64,000 bases of DNA from Pictodentalium vernedei (taxonomy: Eukaryota > Mollusca > Scaphopoda > Dentaliida > Dentaliidae). The notes under the pieces were generated by a model. It was not told the DNA's origin and did not search any database. It saw only the letters and a list, made by a program, of their open reading frames with translations. Both the position numbers and the translations under genes were made by a program. The stretch spans positions 391,494,674 to 391,558,673 of the forward strand of contig CM062289.1 in assembly GCA_031216915.1 (NCBI GenBank), given 5' to 3'. Position 1 is the stretch's first letter; every line of letters starts with the position of its first letter. This document shows positions 39,435 through 52,616 of this stretch, piece after piece.

Positions 39435-42400
39435 CTTCTCTGAAGTGGCAACGTGATTGCAAACAATAGGCTAAACTTCATTTTGTTATGTTTGCGGTAA
39501 ACAGGCTCTGTTTTACTGGTAAAGTAGGACCCAGTCACCAATGCTTGGGAGGTGCAAACCCTCTCTAAAGTGGGCGATATGGGTTATTAACGCTCACCCC
39601 TGGTCTTGAGTTGATACTCATGTTATGGTCATGATTAGCCATTGTGCAAAAATATGTGACCATAAACACCAATAAATAAATTTTGGCATGAATACTGGGT
39701 GTGTGTGACCTAAAATACCAGCAAACAATTATGTGGTGGTTAAATGCCGAGTGTTTGGAACTTTGAAATTGCCTTTTCCTATTAGGTTTGCTCCCTACAT
39801 CGGAGGGCTCTCGCATTTTCAGAAATATCAATGTAATCGATGTGTGGATGATTCTGTACCACAGAAACTTGCGTAACGTGACTGAGATTAGATTGGATGG
39901 TTGGACAAGAATATGGACAGGGGTAAAAAATGAGTGTCAATTTGGTAAAATTTCACAAATTTTCGACAATGCGCTTTTTTATAAACAAGATTTTCAATGG
40001 GGAAAAAGGGTCTTTCTCTTTATCGAGGTTTTCTGGATTTTGGGTCGGAACATCTGCACTATCTGTTCATTTCTTTTTGGGATATTTGTGTTCAAATTTT
40101 GACACCGGGTGATGATATTTTGTACCAAAATAAGTTCCAACATCACTCAGTTGTTACTATTTATAGTAACTCTGAATGAAATGACAATGTGACTCCTGTC
40201 TGAACAACAAAACAGATCCCCAACAAAAAATCGTCAGCTCAGTCATTTCGCTGGTTTTCGTGAAACTTATCACAACTGCTTTATTTCTGTTTATTTTTAT
40301 TAAAAGCTAGCAATTTTTCCTCTACCCTCCCCATGTACTCGAAAATTTACGTTATTATCCTCTCTGGAAACAGAACGATGGAGGTCTTACAATTTAAAGT
40401 TTTCTATTTATTTTTTGCCACAACACAACGAATCGGGCTGTAGCTCAGTAAGTTCAGGCGTTCACTTTGCTGTATGAAAAGTTCGCGTTCAATGCGATGT
40501 GTGTTCAAAACCCACCTGTTCTTAGATTTTTCTCATTATCCGAACACATACATTTTTCGCTTTGTTCTGGTTGCATCTTCGTCTTTAGTGCATGTTTTGC
40601 AAATGAGCTGGTCAAAAGGCTGGAATACTCCGCAATCACTATATTTAAACAAATATGTTGGAAAACAACCAAGTGCCACAAAAACAGACCATTACTCTGC
40701 AGGCCATATTGTACAATTACGGGCGCTATTATGTTGCAAAAATGAAGTCAAATTACGAGACCATAATCATTGTCTGATGATGCCTTTTGTCTCTTCAGCA
40801 CCACTGACTGTCTGCCAGATTTAATGCTTCCTTGAAATAAAAGATTGCAAATATTCTCTACTGCGCTTAATAAGTATCCCTTGTGACAAACTAAAAGAGA
40901 ATATGCACTGACACTGTTATACTACCACCATAAGCAATGTATTTCTTCTTTGCTATGTCAGTGGTGAGGCCCTTAATTTTAGCTGTCAATGTGGAAGCAA
41001 TTTGCGCATTTCGCAAATGCGTACAGCACGTCAATGGTACACTTGCCTTCAACCAAAGCTAGCCCATTGTGTGGTGGTTTAGTAAGTTAGGTAGTGGATA
41101 GCTGGCGCAGGATGGTCCTCTCCGTGCTATCCGCCCTCTTTCATCAGACACAATACAGGTCGGGGAAAGAGCCGTCATACCCCAATAATAAACAAACAAA
41201 TGCAATCCGTCTCCACAAACTTTAACTATTCTTATATTGTACAATTAGGGGCGCTATTATGTTGCAAGAAATAAGTTAAATAACGAGACCATAATCATGG
41301 TCTGATGATGCCTTTTGTCTCTTCAGCACCACTGACTGTCTGCCAGATTTAATGCTTCATTGAAATAAAAGATTGCAAATATTCTCTACTGCACTTAATA
41401 AGTAGCCCTTGTGACAAACTAAAAGAGAATATGCACTGACACTGTTATACTACCACCATAAGCAATGTATTTCTTCTTTGTTATGTCAGTGGTGAGGCCC
41501 TTAATGTCAGCTGTCCATGTGGGAGCAATTTGCGCATTGTGCAAATGCGTACAGCACGTCAAAGGTACACTTGCCTTCAACCAATGCTAGCCCATTGCGT
41601 GGCGGTTTAGTAAGTTAGGTAGTGGATAGCTGGCGCAGGATGGTCCTCTCCGTGCTATCCGCCCTCTTTCATCAGACACAATACAGGTCGGGGAAAGAGC
41701 CGTCATACCCCAATAATAAACAAACAAATGCAATCCGTCTCCACAAACTTTAACTATTCTGTGTATTTTGAGCTTAAAGACATTTCTGTCACAGAATAAC
41801 TGGTAGTAAAATGGCTCTACTAACAAGTTAGACAACTTTTGGAGCTAAACATGGTCGGCGAACTGGTGTCATGATTACATGTGCTATACTGTCTGTCATG
41901 TATGGGTAGCATACTTTCAAAGCGTGTGTATGGGATAGTTTGGTTTGGTCAGGGTGTGTGTGTGTGGGGGGGGGGGGGGGGGGGGGGGTAGGCGTTTTAT
42001 TTCAGTTTCACATTTTAGATCTCTGAATCGTCTTTTCGTCTTGATTTGCCGCTCGCGGTTTTCTCTGGAAAATTTTCCGATATGATGTGTGGAGCAGAGA
42101 GTCACGATAGGTTGGGAAAGCTTTCACGTTACAACAATTAGTGTTTTACAGAGGAAGTTTACATTCGTACGAGCATCCACATGGAGCATTCTGGGCTCTT
42201 ACCTCTTCCTCTGTTTATCCCGGGTCAGCATTAATTTTATATATCATATGGAAGGTAAATGAATATTTTAGAGGGGGAACCGTTTGATTTGAGTTTTTGG
42301 TTCAGATTCGACTTGTTTCAGCATTTGGCGGGCATTCGGTTCCCCAGCACGCTTGCCGTGGTTTTGGTCGCCTGTCCTTTAAGACTGCTTTCTTCAAACA

Positions 42401-43829
42401 AGCGAATGGTAACGTTGTTACCATATTGTAGCCCTACGAAAGTTATATATAGTTTATGAGGAGTCACTTTCCAAACTTCACAGATTTATTAACTTGAAGA
42501 ATTGTTAACTGATTTGTGTGATTACTTGCTTTAAGAGTAGGTCATGTTCTGTGTTGGGCAGTATTAATTCTGTGTCAGTATTAATTCATGAAGGTCACAC
42601 ATAGAGATTGGGATTCGTTGGAAAAGTTCAAGCTTTCATGTAACAGCCGAAGGTCGAAACCATGGACTCTTCTATTCAAAGTTGTGAACTTGTATACGCC
42701 AGTGTTCCAATTAAGAAATCAACGTTGATGATAGCGTCAATGAGGTGTTCACTCACCACACAGTGACTGTTACAATGTCTTCTATAATTCAGAAGATAAT
42801 ATTTCGCAAGAATAAAATCACGAACAATGAAAAATTTTACTTGTGCCATTTATTGGTTTAGTCAACTAAAAACATTTTTTTTCCAATGTTTGTTATGGTT
42901 GTGAAATTTATTAAAAAACTTCAAAATTTTTTGGACCCATTTTATGATGCAAAAAGGTTCTACATACAAAAATACCATTGTTTTGTCTTTTTTCTCTGCT
43001 GAAATCGCCTTTTCTGACTGAATAAATCAACTTGAAGTAAACAATGGGTATCACTGTAGGCCTAAATTAAGTTTTTCCGGCAATCACAGCCGTAGGTTCA
43101 CACAGTGTCACTTTTCTGTACATTATTAAATCAGGACTCGGAGTTTCACCCGTTAGATATATGAAACACGAGGCAACCTCTTCAAACAGAATCCATTCAT
43201 ATTCTGTCCGAACAGACTGAATAAATAATCTTCAGTTCATGTTTTTTTAGTGTTCTATCCATTCAAAATATAGCTGTTACAGCCGACAGAAAGAAACTTG
43301 TCAATTGCAATCGTTTTGTTTTTCAGTACTTCTACAGGAAAGCAACTTCTGCGATTGGAAGACTGTAGTATTTTCGATTATACCGTCACAGCGTCTTCTA
43401 GCCAGAACGGCGGGAGATAGGTGTGTCTAAAGACAAACGATGCCTTTCAGCAGCTGATTTTGATTGTTCTCTTTTGAATAGGGAAAGGCCTTCCTTATCT
43501 TCGACTGAGCAAACCCCGAATAGCAATGGCGTTTAAATATCAGTCATTGGAGGCATCTAAGAAACTCATTTCCAGTCACTTGAAGGTTTTTCTCCTCACG
43601 CCAGGCCAAGCTTGGCGAGGTTATTTTGGGGCCGAGAGATATTTCTACTTACATAATGACATGTATGACGTGTATAACAGCGTGTGAGGTGATTAGGGTG
43701 GATTTGCTTTGGATACCCCCGAGTATAGTCCCACATTTGTTCAGTGCTATGGGATGAGCTTTCAGTTATATTGTCCAGCTACCACACAAAGGTTATCAGT
43801 GGCCATTTAGAGTAACGAGAGTACGTTTT
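39435..43829 (+). repeat. Macrosatellite unit 3, truncated by gap
   Basis: Intact up to 43829, where the N run begins. Distinguished by AAATGAGCTGG near 40602 (AAATTAGCTGG in units 1, 2 and 6), a variant shared with units 4 and 5. Confidence 0.95.
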
Positions 43830-43929
43830 NNNNNNNNNNNNNNNNNNNNNNNNNNNNNNNNNNNNNNNNNNNNNNNNNNNNNNNNNNNNNNNNNNNNNNN
43901 NNNNNNNNNNNNNNNNNNNNNNNNNNNNN
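43830..43929. other. Assembly gap, 100 N
   Basis: Exactly 100 N, the usual placeholder for unknown size. Aligning both flanks to neighbouring units shows that about 1,204 bp of one period is missing, or that amount plus whole units. Confidence 0.95.
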
Positions 43930-46900
43930 CACAACTGCTTTATTTCTGTTTATTTTTATTAAAAGCTAGCAATTTTTCCTCTACCCTCCCCATGTACTCG
44001 AAAATTTACGTTATTATCCTCTCTGGAAACAGAACGATGGAGGTCTTACAATTTAAAGTTTTCTATTTATTTTTTGCCACAACACAACGAATCGGGCTGT
44101 AGCTCAGTAAGTTCAGGCGTTCACTTTGCTGTATGAAAAGTTCGCGTTCAATGCGATGTGTGTTCAAAACCCACCTGTTCTTAGATTTTTCTCATTATCC
44201 GAACACATACATTTTTCGCTTTGTTCTGGTTGCATCTTCGTCTTTAGTGCATGTTTTGCAAATGAGCTGGTCAAAAGGCTGGAATACTCCGCAATCACTA
44301 TATTTAAACAAATATGTTGGAAAACAACCAAGTGCCACAAAAACAGACCATTACTCTGCAGGCCATATTGTACAATTACGGGCGCTATTATGTTGCAAAA
44401 ATGAAGTCAAATTACGAGACCATAATCATTGTCTGATGATGCCTTTTGTCTCTTCAGCACCACTGACTGTCTGCCAGATTTAATGCTTCCTTGAAATAAA
44501 AGATTGCAAATATTCTCTACTGCGCTTAATAAGTATCCCTTGTGACAAACTAAAAGAGAATATGCACTGACACTGTTATACTACCACCATAAGCAATGTA
44601 TTTCTTCTTTGCTATGTCAGTGGTGAGGCCCTTAATTTTAGCTGTCAATGTGGAAGCAATTTGCGCATTTCGCAAATGCGTACAGCACGTCAATGGTACA
44701 CTTGCCTTCAACCAAAGCTAGCCCATTGTGTGGTGGTTTAGTAAGTTAGGTAGTGGATAGCTGGCGCAGGATGGTCCTCTCCGTGCTATCCGCCCTCTTT
44801 CATCAGACACAATACAGGTCGGGGAAAGAGCCGTCATACCCCAATAATAAACAAACAAATGCAATCCGTCTCCACAAACTTTAACTATTCTTATATTGTA
44901 CAATTAGGGGCGCTATTATGTTGCAAGAAATAAGTTAAATAACGAGACCATAATCATGGTCTGATGATGCCTTTTGTCTCTTCAGCACCACTGACTGTCT
45001 GCCAGATTTAATGCTTCATTGAAATAAAAGATTGCAAATATTCTCTACTGCACTTAATAAGTAGCCCTTGTGACAAACTAAAAGAGAATATGCACTGACA
45101 CTGTTATACTACCACCATAAGCAATGTATTTCTTCTTTGTTATGTCAGTGGTGAGGCCCTTAATGTCAGCTGTCCATGTGGGAGCAATTTGCGCATTGTG
45201 CAAATGCGTACAGCACGTCAAAGGTACACTTGCCTTCAACCAATGCTAGCCCATTGCGTGGCGGTTTAGTAAGTTAGGTAGTGGATAGCTGGCGCAGGAT
45301 GGTCCTCTCCGTGCTATCCGCCCTCTTTCATCAGACACAATACAGGTCGGGGAAAGAGCCGTCATACCCCAATAATAAACAAACAAATGCAATCCGTCTC
45401 CACAAACTTTAACTATTCTGTGTATTTTGAGCTTAAAGACATTTCTGTCACAGAATAACTGGTAGTAAAATGGCTCTACTAACAAGTTAGACAACTTTTG
45501 GAGCTAAACATGGTCGGCGAACTGGTGTCATGATTACATGTGCTATACTGTCTGTCATGTATGGGTAGCATACTTTCAAAGCGTGTGTATGGGATAGTTT
45601 GGTTTGGTCAGGGTGTGTGTGTGTGGGGGGGGGGGGGGGGGGGGGGTAGGCGTTTTATTTCAGTTTCACATTTTAGATCTCTGAATCGTCTTTTCGTCTT
45701 GATTTGCCGCTCGCGGTTTTCTCTGGAAAATTTTCCGATATGATGTGTGGAGCAGAGAGTCACGATAGGTTGGGAAAGCTTTCACGTTACAACAATTAGT
45801 GTTTTACAGAGGAAGTTTACATTCGTACGAGCATCCACATGGAGCATTCTGGGCTCTTACCTCTTCCTCTGTTTATCCCGGGTCAGCATTAATTTTATAT
45901 ATCATATGGAAGGTAAATGAATATTTTAGAGGGGGAACCGTTTGATTTGAGTTTTTGGTTCAGATTCGACTTGTTTCAGCATTTGGCGGGCATTCGGTTC
46001 CCCAGCACGCTTGCCGTGGTTTTGGTCGCCTGTCCTTTAAGACTGCTTTCTTCAAACAAGCGAATGGTAACGTTGTTACCATATTGTAGCCCTACGAAAG
46101 TTATATATAGTTTATGAGGAGTCACTTTCCAAACTTCACAGATTTATTAACTTGAAGAATTGTTAACTGATTTGTGTGATTACTTGCTTTAAGAGTAGGT
46201 CATGTTCTGTGTTGGGCAGTATTAATTCTGTGTCAGTATTAATTCATGAAGGTCACACATAGAGATTGGGATTCGTTGGAAAAGTTCAAGCTTTCATGTA
46301 ACAGCCGAAGGTCGAAACCATGGACTCTTCTATTCAAAGTTGTGAACTTGTATACGCCAGTGTTCCAATTAAGAAATCAACGTTGATGATAGCGTCAATG
46401 AGGTGTTCACTCACCACACAGTGACTGTTACAATGTCTTCTATAATTCAGAAGATAATATTTCGCAAGAATAAAATCACGAACAATGAAAAATTTTACTT
46501 GTGCCATTTATTGGTTTAGTCAACTAAAAACATTTTTTTTCCAATGTTTGTTATGGTTGTGAAATTTATTAAAAAACTTCAAAATTTTTTGGACCCATTT
46601 TATGATGCAAAAAGGTTCTACATACAAAAATACCATTGTTTTGTCTTTTTTCTCTGCTGAAATCGCCTTTTCTGACTGAATAAATCAACTTGAAGTAAAC
46701 AATGGGTATCACTGTAGGCCTAAATTAAGTTTTTCCGGCAATCACAGCCGTAGGTTCACACAGTGTCACTTTTCTGTACATTATTAAATCAGGACTCGGA
46801 GTTTCACCCGTTAGATATATGAAACACGAGGCAACCTCTTCAAACAGAATCCATTCATATTCTGTCCGAACAGACTGAATAAATAATCTTCAGTTCATGT

Positions 46901-47856
46901 TTTTTTAGTGTTCTATCCATTCAAAATATAGCTGTTACAGCCGACAGAAAGAAACTTGTCAATTGCAATCGTTTGTTTTTCAGTACTTCTACAGGAAAGC
47001 AACTTCTGCGATTTGGAAGACTGTAGTATTTTCGATTATACCGTCACAGCGTCTTCTAGCCAGAACGGCGGGAGATAGGTGTGTCTAAAGACAAACGATG
47101 CCTTTCAGCAGCTGATTTTGATTGTTCTCTTTTGAATAGGGAAAGGCCTTCCTTATCTTCGACTGAGCAAACCCCGAATAGCAATGGCGTTTAAATATCA
47201 GTCATTGGAGGCATCTAAGAAACTCATTTCCAGTCACTTGAAGGTTTTTCTCCTCACGCCAGGCCAAGCTTGGCGAGGTTATTTTGGGGCCGAGAGATAT
47301 TTCTACTTACATAATGACATGTATGACGTGTATAACAGCGTGTGAGGTGATTAGGGTGGATTTGCTTTGGATACCCCCGAGTATAGTCCCACATTTGTTC
47401 AGTGCTATGGGATGAGCTTTCAGTTATATTGTCCAGCTACCACACAAAGGTTATCAGTGGCCATTTAGAGTAACGAGAGTACGTTTCGAAGAAATCCTAT
47501 TTTCAAACTATTTTAGAGTTATCAGGGGTGCAGATTTTACGATATGTGTGCTTATTCCCCAAATCTCAGACTACCATGATTAATGCCTCTCGGTGGAGGG
47601 CTCGGCAGAACTATGTTTCGTTCCGCCACCCCTTTAACCCCCCCCCCCCTAGCCCCCCACCTCCACACACACACATACAGACGCTATAGACTTGGGAGAG
47701 CATTTACGTACCAGCCGATGGATGTATATTTTATAAGAGTGCACATGAGTGTATTCTTGTTGGTGCCCTGGGAACTACAGTAATATTGTTAACTGGGGTG
47801 GCCACGTTATGCTTTAATGCTTTAATATGACCCAGGACCCAAAGACTTGCGTGTTT
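43930..47856 (+). repeat. Macrosatellite unit 4, 5' part lost in gap
   Basis: Resumes at CACAACTGCTTTATTTC and continues to the next landmark. Carries the 528-bp duplication at 44365-44892 and 44893-45419. Confidence 0.95.
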
Positions 47857-50800
47857 CTTCTCTGAAGTGGCAACGTGATTGCAAACAATAGGCTAAACTT
47901 CATTTTGTTATGTTTGCGGTAAACAGGCTCTGTTTTACTGGTAAAGTAGGACCCAGTCACCAATGCTTGGGAGGTGCAAACCCTCTCTAAAGTGGGCGAT
48001 ATGGGTTATTAACGCTCACCCCTGGTCTTGAGTTGATACTCATGTTATGGTCATGATTAGCCATTGTGCAAAAATATGTGACCATAAACACCAATAAATA
48101 AATTTTGGCATGAATACTGGGTGTGTGTGACCTAAAATACCAGCAAACAATTATGTGGTGGTTAAATGCCGAGTGTTTGGAACTTTGAAATTGCCTTTTC
48201 CTATTAGGTTTGCTCCCTACATCGGAGGGCTCTCGCATTTTCAGAAATATCAATGTAATCGATGTGTGGATGATTCTGTACCACAGAAACTTGCGTAACG
48301 TGACTGAGATTAGATTGGATGGTTGGACAAGAATATGGACAGGGGTAAAAAATGAGTGTCAATTTGGTAAAATTTCACAAATTTTCGACAATGCGCTTTT
48401 TTATAAACAAGATTTTCAATGGGGAAAAAGGGTCTTTCTCTTTATCGAGGTTTTCTGGATTTTGGGTCGGAACATCTGCACTATCTGTTCATTTCTTTTT
48501 GGGATATTTGTGTTCAAATTTTGACACCGGGTGATGATATTTTGTACCAAAATAAGTTCCAACATCACTCAGTTGTTACTATTTATAGTAACTCTGAATG
48601 AAATGACAATGTGACTCCTGTCTGAACAACAAAACAGATCCCCAACAAAAAATCGTCAGCTCAGTCATTTCGCTGGTTTTCGTGAAACTTATCACAACTG
48701 CTTTATTTCTGTTTATTTTTATTAAAAGCTAGCAATTTTTCCTCTACCCTCCCCATGTACTCGAAAATTTACGTTATTATCCTCTCTGGAAACAGAACGA
48801 TGGAGGTCTTACAATTTAAAGTTTTCTATTTATTTTTTGCCACAACACAACGAATCGGGCTGTAGCTCAGTAAGTTCAGGCGTTCACTTTGCTGTATGAA
48901 AAGTTCGCGTTCAATGCGATGTGTGTTCAAAACCCACCTGTTCTTAGATTTTTCTCATTATCCGAACACATACATTTTTCGCTTTGTTCTGGTTGCATCT
49001 TCGTCTTTAGTGCATGTTTTGCAAATGAGCTGGTCAAAAGGCTGGAATACTCCGCAATCACTATATTTAAACAAATATGTTGGAAAACAACCAAGTGCCA
49101 CAAAAACAGACCATTACTCTGCAGGCCATATTGTACAATTACGGGCGCTATTATGTTGCAAAAATGAAGTCAAATTACGAGACCATAATCATTGTCTGAT
49201 GATGCCTTTTGTCTCTTCAGCACCACTGACTGTCTGCCAGATTTAATGCTTCCTTGAAATAAAAGATTGCAAATATTCTCTACTGCGCTTAATAAGTATC
49301 CCTTGTGACAAACTAAAAGAGAATATGCACTGACACTGTTATACTACCACCATAAGCAATGTATTTCTTCTTTGCTATGTCAGTGGTGAGGCCCTTAATT
49401 TTAGCTGTCAATGTGGAAGCAATTTGCGCATTTCGCAAATGCGTACAGCACGTCAATGGTACACTTGCCTTCAACCAAAGCTAGCCCATTGTGTGGTGGT
49501 TTAGTAAGTTAGGTAGTGGATAGCTGGCGCAGGATGGTCCTCTCCGTGCTATCCGCCCTCTTTCATCAGACACAATACAGGTCGGGGAAAGAGCCGTCAT
49601 ACCCCAATAATAAACAAACAAATGCAATCCGTCTCCACAAACTTTAACTATTCTTATATTGTACAATTAGGGGCGCTATTATGTTGCAAGAAATAAGTTA
49701 AATAACGAGACCATAATCATGGTCTGATGATGCCTTTTGTCTCTTCAGCACCACTGACTGTCTGCCAGATTTAATGCTTCATTGAAATAAAAGATTGCAA
49801 ATATTCTCTACTGCACTTAATAAGTAGCCCTTGTGACAAACTAAAAGAGAATATGCACTGACACTGTTATACTACCACCATAAGCAATGTATTTCTTCTT
49901 TGTTATGTCAGTGGTGAGGCCCTTAATGTCAGCTGTCCATGTGGGAGCAATTTGCGCATTGTGCAAATGCGTACAGCACGTCAAAGGTACACTTGCCTTC
50001 AACCAATGCTAGCCCATTGCGTGGCGGTTTAGTAAGTTAGGTAGTGGATAGCTGGCGCAGGATGGTCCTCTCCGTGCTATCCGCCCTCTTTCATCAGACA
50101 CAATACAGGTCGGGGAAAGAGCCGTCATACCCCAATAATAAACAAACAAATGCAATCCGTCTCCACAAACTTAACTATTCTGTGTATTTTGAGCTTAAAG
50201 ACATTTCTGTCACAGAATAACTGGTAGTAAAATGGCTCTACTAACAAGTTAGACAACTTTTGGAGCTAAACATGGTCGGCGAACTGGTGTCATGATTACA
50301 TGTGCTATACTGTCTGTCATGTATGGGTAGCATACTTTCAAAGCGTGTGTATGGGATAGTTTGGTTTGGTCAGGGTGTGTGTGTGTGGGGGGGGGGGGGG
50401 GGGGGGTAGGCGTTTTATTTCAGTTTCACATTTTAGATCTCTGAATCGTCTTTTCGTCTTGATTTGCCGCTCGCGGTTTTCTCTGGAAAATTTTCCGATA
50501 TGATGTGTGGAGCAGAGAGTCACGATAGGTTGGGAAAGCTTTCACGTTACAACAATTAGTGTTTTACAGAGGAAGTTTACATTCGTACGAGCATCCACAT
50601 GGAGCATTCTGGGCTCTTACCTCTTCCTCTGTTTATCCCGGGTCAGCATTAATTTTATATATCATATGGAAGGTAAATGAATATTTTAGAGGGGGAACCG
50701 TTTGATTTGAGTTTTTGGTTCAGATTCGACTTGTTTCAGCATTTGGCGGGCATTCGGTTCCCCAGCACGCTTGCCGTGGTTTTGGTCGCCTGTCCTTTAA

Positions 50801-52616
50801 GACTGCTTTCTTCAAACAAGCGAATGGTAACGTTGTTACCATATTGTAGCCCTACGAAAGTTATATATAGTTTATGAGGAGTCACTTTCCAAACTTCACA
50901 GATTTATTAACTTGAAGAATTGTTAACTGATTTGTGTGATTACTTGCTTTAAGAGTAGGTCATGTTCTGTGTTGGGCAGTATTAATTCTGTGTCAGTATT
51001 AATTCATGAAGGTCACACATAGAGATTGGGATTCGTTGGAAAAGTTCAAGCTTTCATGTAACAGCCGAAGGTCGAAACCATGGACTCTTCTATTCAAAGT
51101 TGTGAACTTGTATACGCCAGTGTTCCAATTAAGAAATCAACGTTGATGATAGCGTCAATGAGGTGTTCACTCACCACACAGTGACTGTTACAATGTCTTC
51201 TATAATTCAGAAGATAATATTTCGCAAGAATAAAATCACGAACAATGAAAAATTTTACTTGTGCCATTTATTGGTTTAGTCAACTAAAAACATTTTTTTT
51301 CCAATGTTTGTTATGGTTGTGAAATTTATTAAAAAACTTCAAAATTTTTTGGACCCATTTTATGATGCAAAAAGGTTCTACATACAAAAATACCATTGTT
51401 TTGTCTTTTTTCTCTGCTGAAATCGCCTTTTCTGACTGAATAAATCAACTTGAAGTAAACAATGGGTATCACTGTAGGCCTAAATTAAGTTTTTCCGGCA
51501 ATCACAGCCGTAGGTTCACACAGTGTCACTTTTCTGTACATTATTAAATCAGGACTCGGAGTTTCACCCGTTAGATATATGAAACACGAGGCAACCTCTT
51601 CAAACAGAATCCATTCATATTCTGTCCGAACAGACTGAATAAATAATCTTCAGTTCATGTTTTTTTAGTGTTCTATCCATTCAAAATATAGCTGTTACAG
51701 CCGACAGAAAGAAACTTGTCAATTGCAATCGTTTGTTTTTCAGTACTTCTACAGGAAAGCAACTTCTGCGATTTGGAAGACTGTAGTATTTTCGATTATA
51801 CCGTCACAGCGTCTTCTAGCCAGAACGGCGGGAGATAGGTGTGTCTAAAGACAAACGATGCCTTTCAGCAGCTGATTTTGATTGTTCTCTTTTGAATAGG
51901 GAAAGGCCTTCCTTATCTTCGACTGAGCAAACCCCGAATAGCAATGGCGTTTAAATATCAGTCATTGGAGGCATCTAAGAAACTCATTTCCAGTCACTTG
52001 AAGGTTTTTCTCCTCACGCCAGGCCAAGCTTGGCGAGGTTATTTTGGGGCCGAGAGATATTTCTACTTACATAATGACATGTATGACGTGTATAACAGAG
52101 TGTGAGGTGATTAGGGTGGATTTGCTTTGGATACCCCCGAGTATAGTCCCACATTTGTTCAGTGCTATGGGATGAGCTTTCAGTTATATTGTCCAGCTAC
52201 CACACAAAGGTTATCAGTGGCCATTTAGAGTAACGAGAGTACGTTTCGAAGAAATCCTATTTTCAAACTATTTTAGAGTTATCAGGGGTGCAGATTTTAC
52301 GATATGTGTGCTTATTCCCCAAATCTCAGACTACCATGATTAATGCCTCTCGGTGGAGGGCTCGGCAGAACTATGTTTCGTTCCGCCACCCCTTTAACCC
52401 CCCCCCCCCTAGCCCCCCACCTCCACACACACACATACAGACGCTATAGACTTGGGAGAGCATTTACGTACCAGCCGATGGATGTATATTTTATAAGAGT
52501 GCACATGAGTGTATTCTTGTTGGTGCCCTGGGAACTACAGTAATATTGTTAACTGGGGTGGCCACGTTATGCTTTAATGCTTTAATATGACCCAGGACCC
52601 AAAGACTTGCGTGTTT
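47857..52616 (+). repeat. Macrosatellite unit 5
   Basis: 4,760 bp, full-length, nearly identical to units 2-4. 528-bp duplication at 49128-49655 and from 49656. One base is lost near 50171. Confidence 0.95.
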
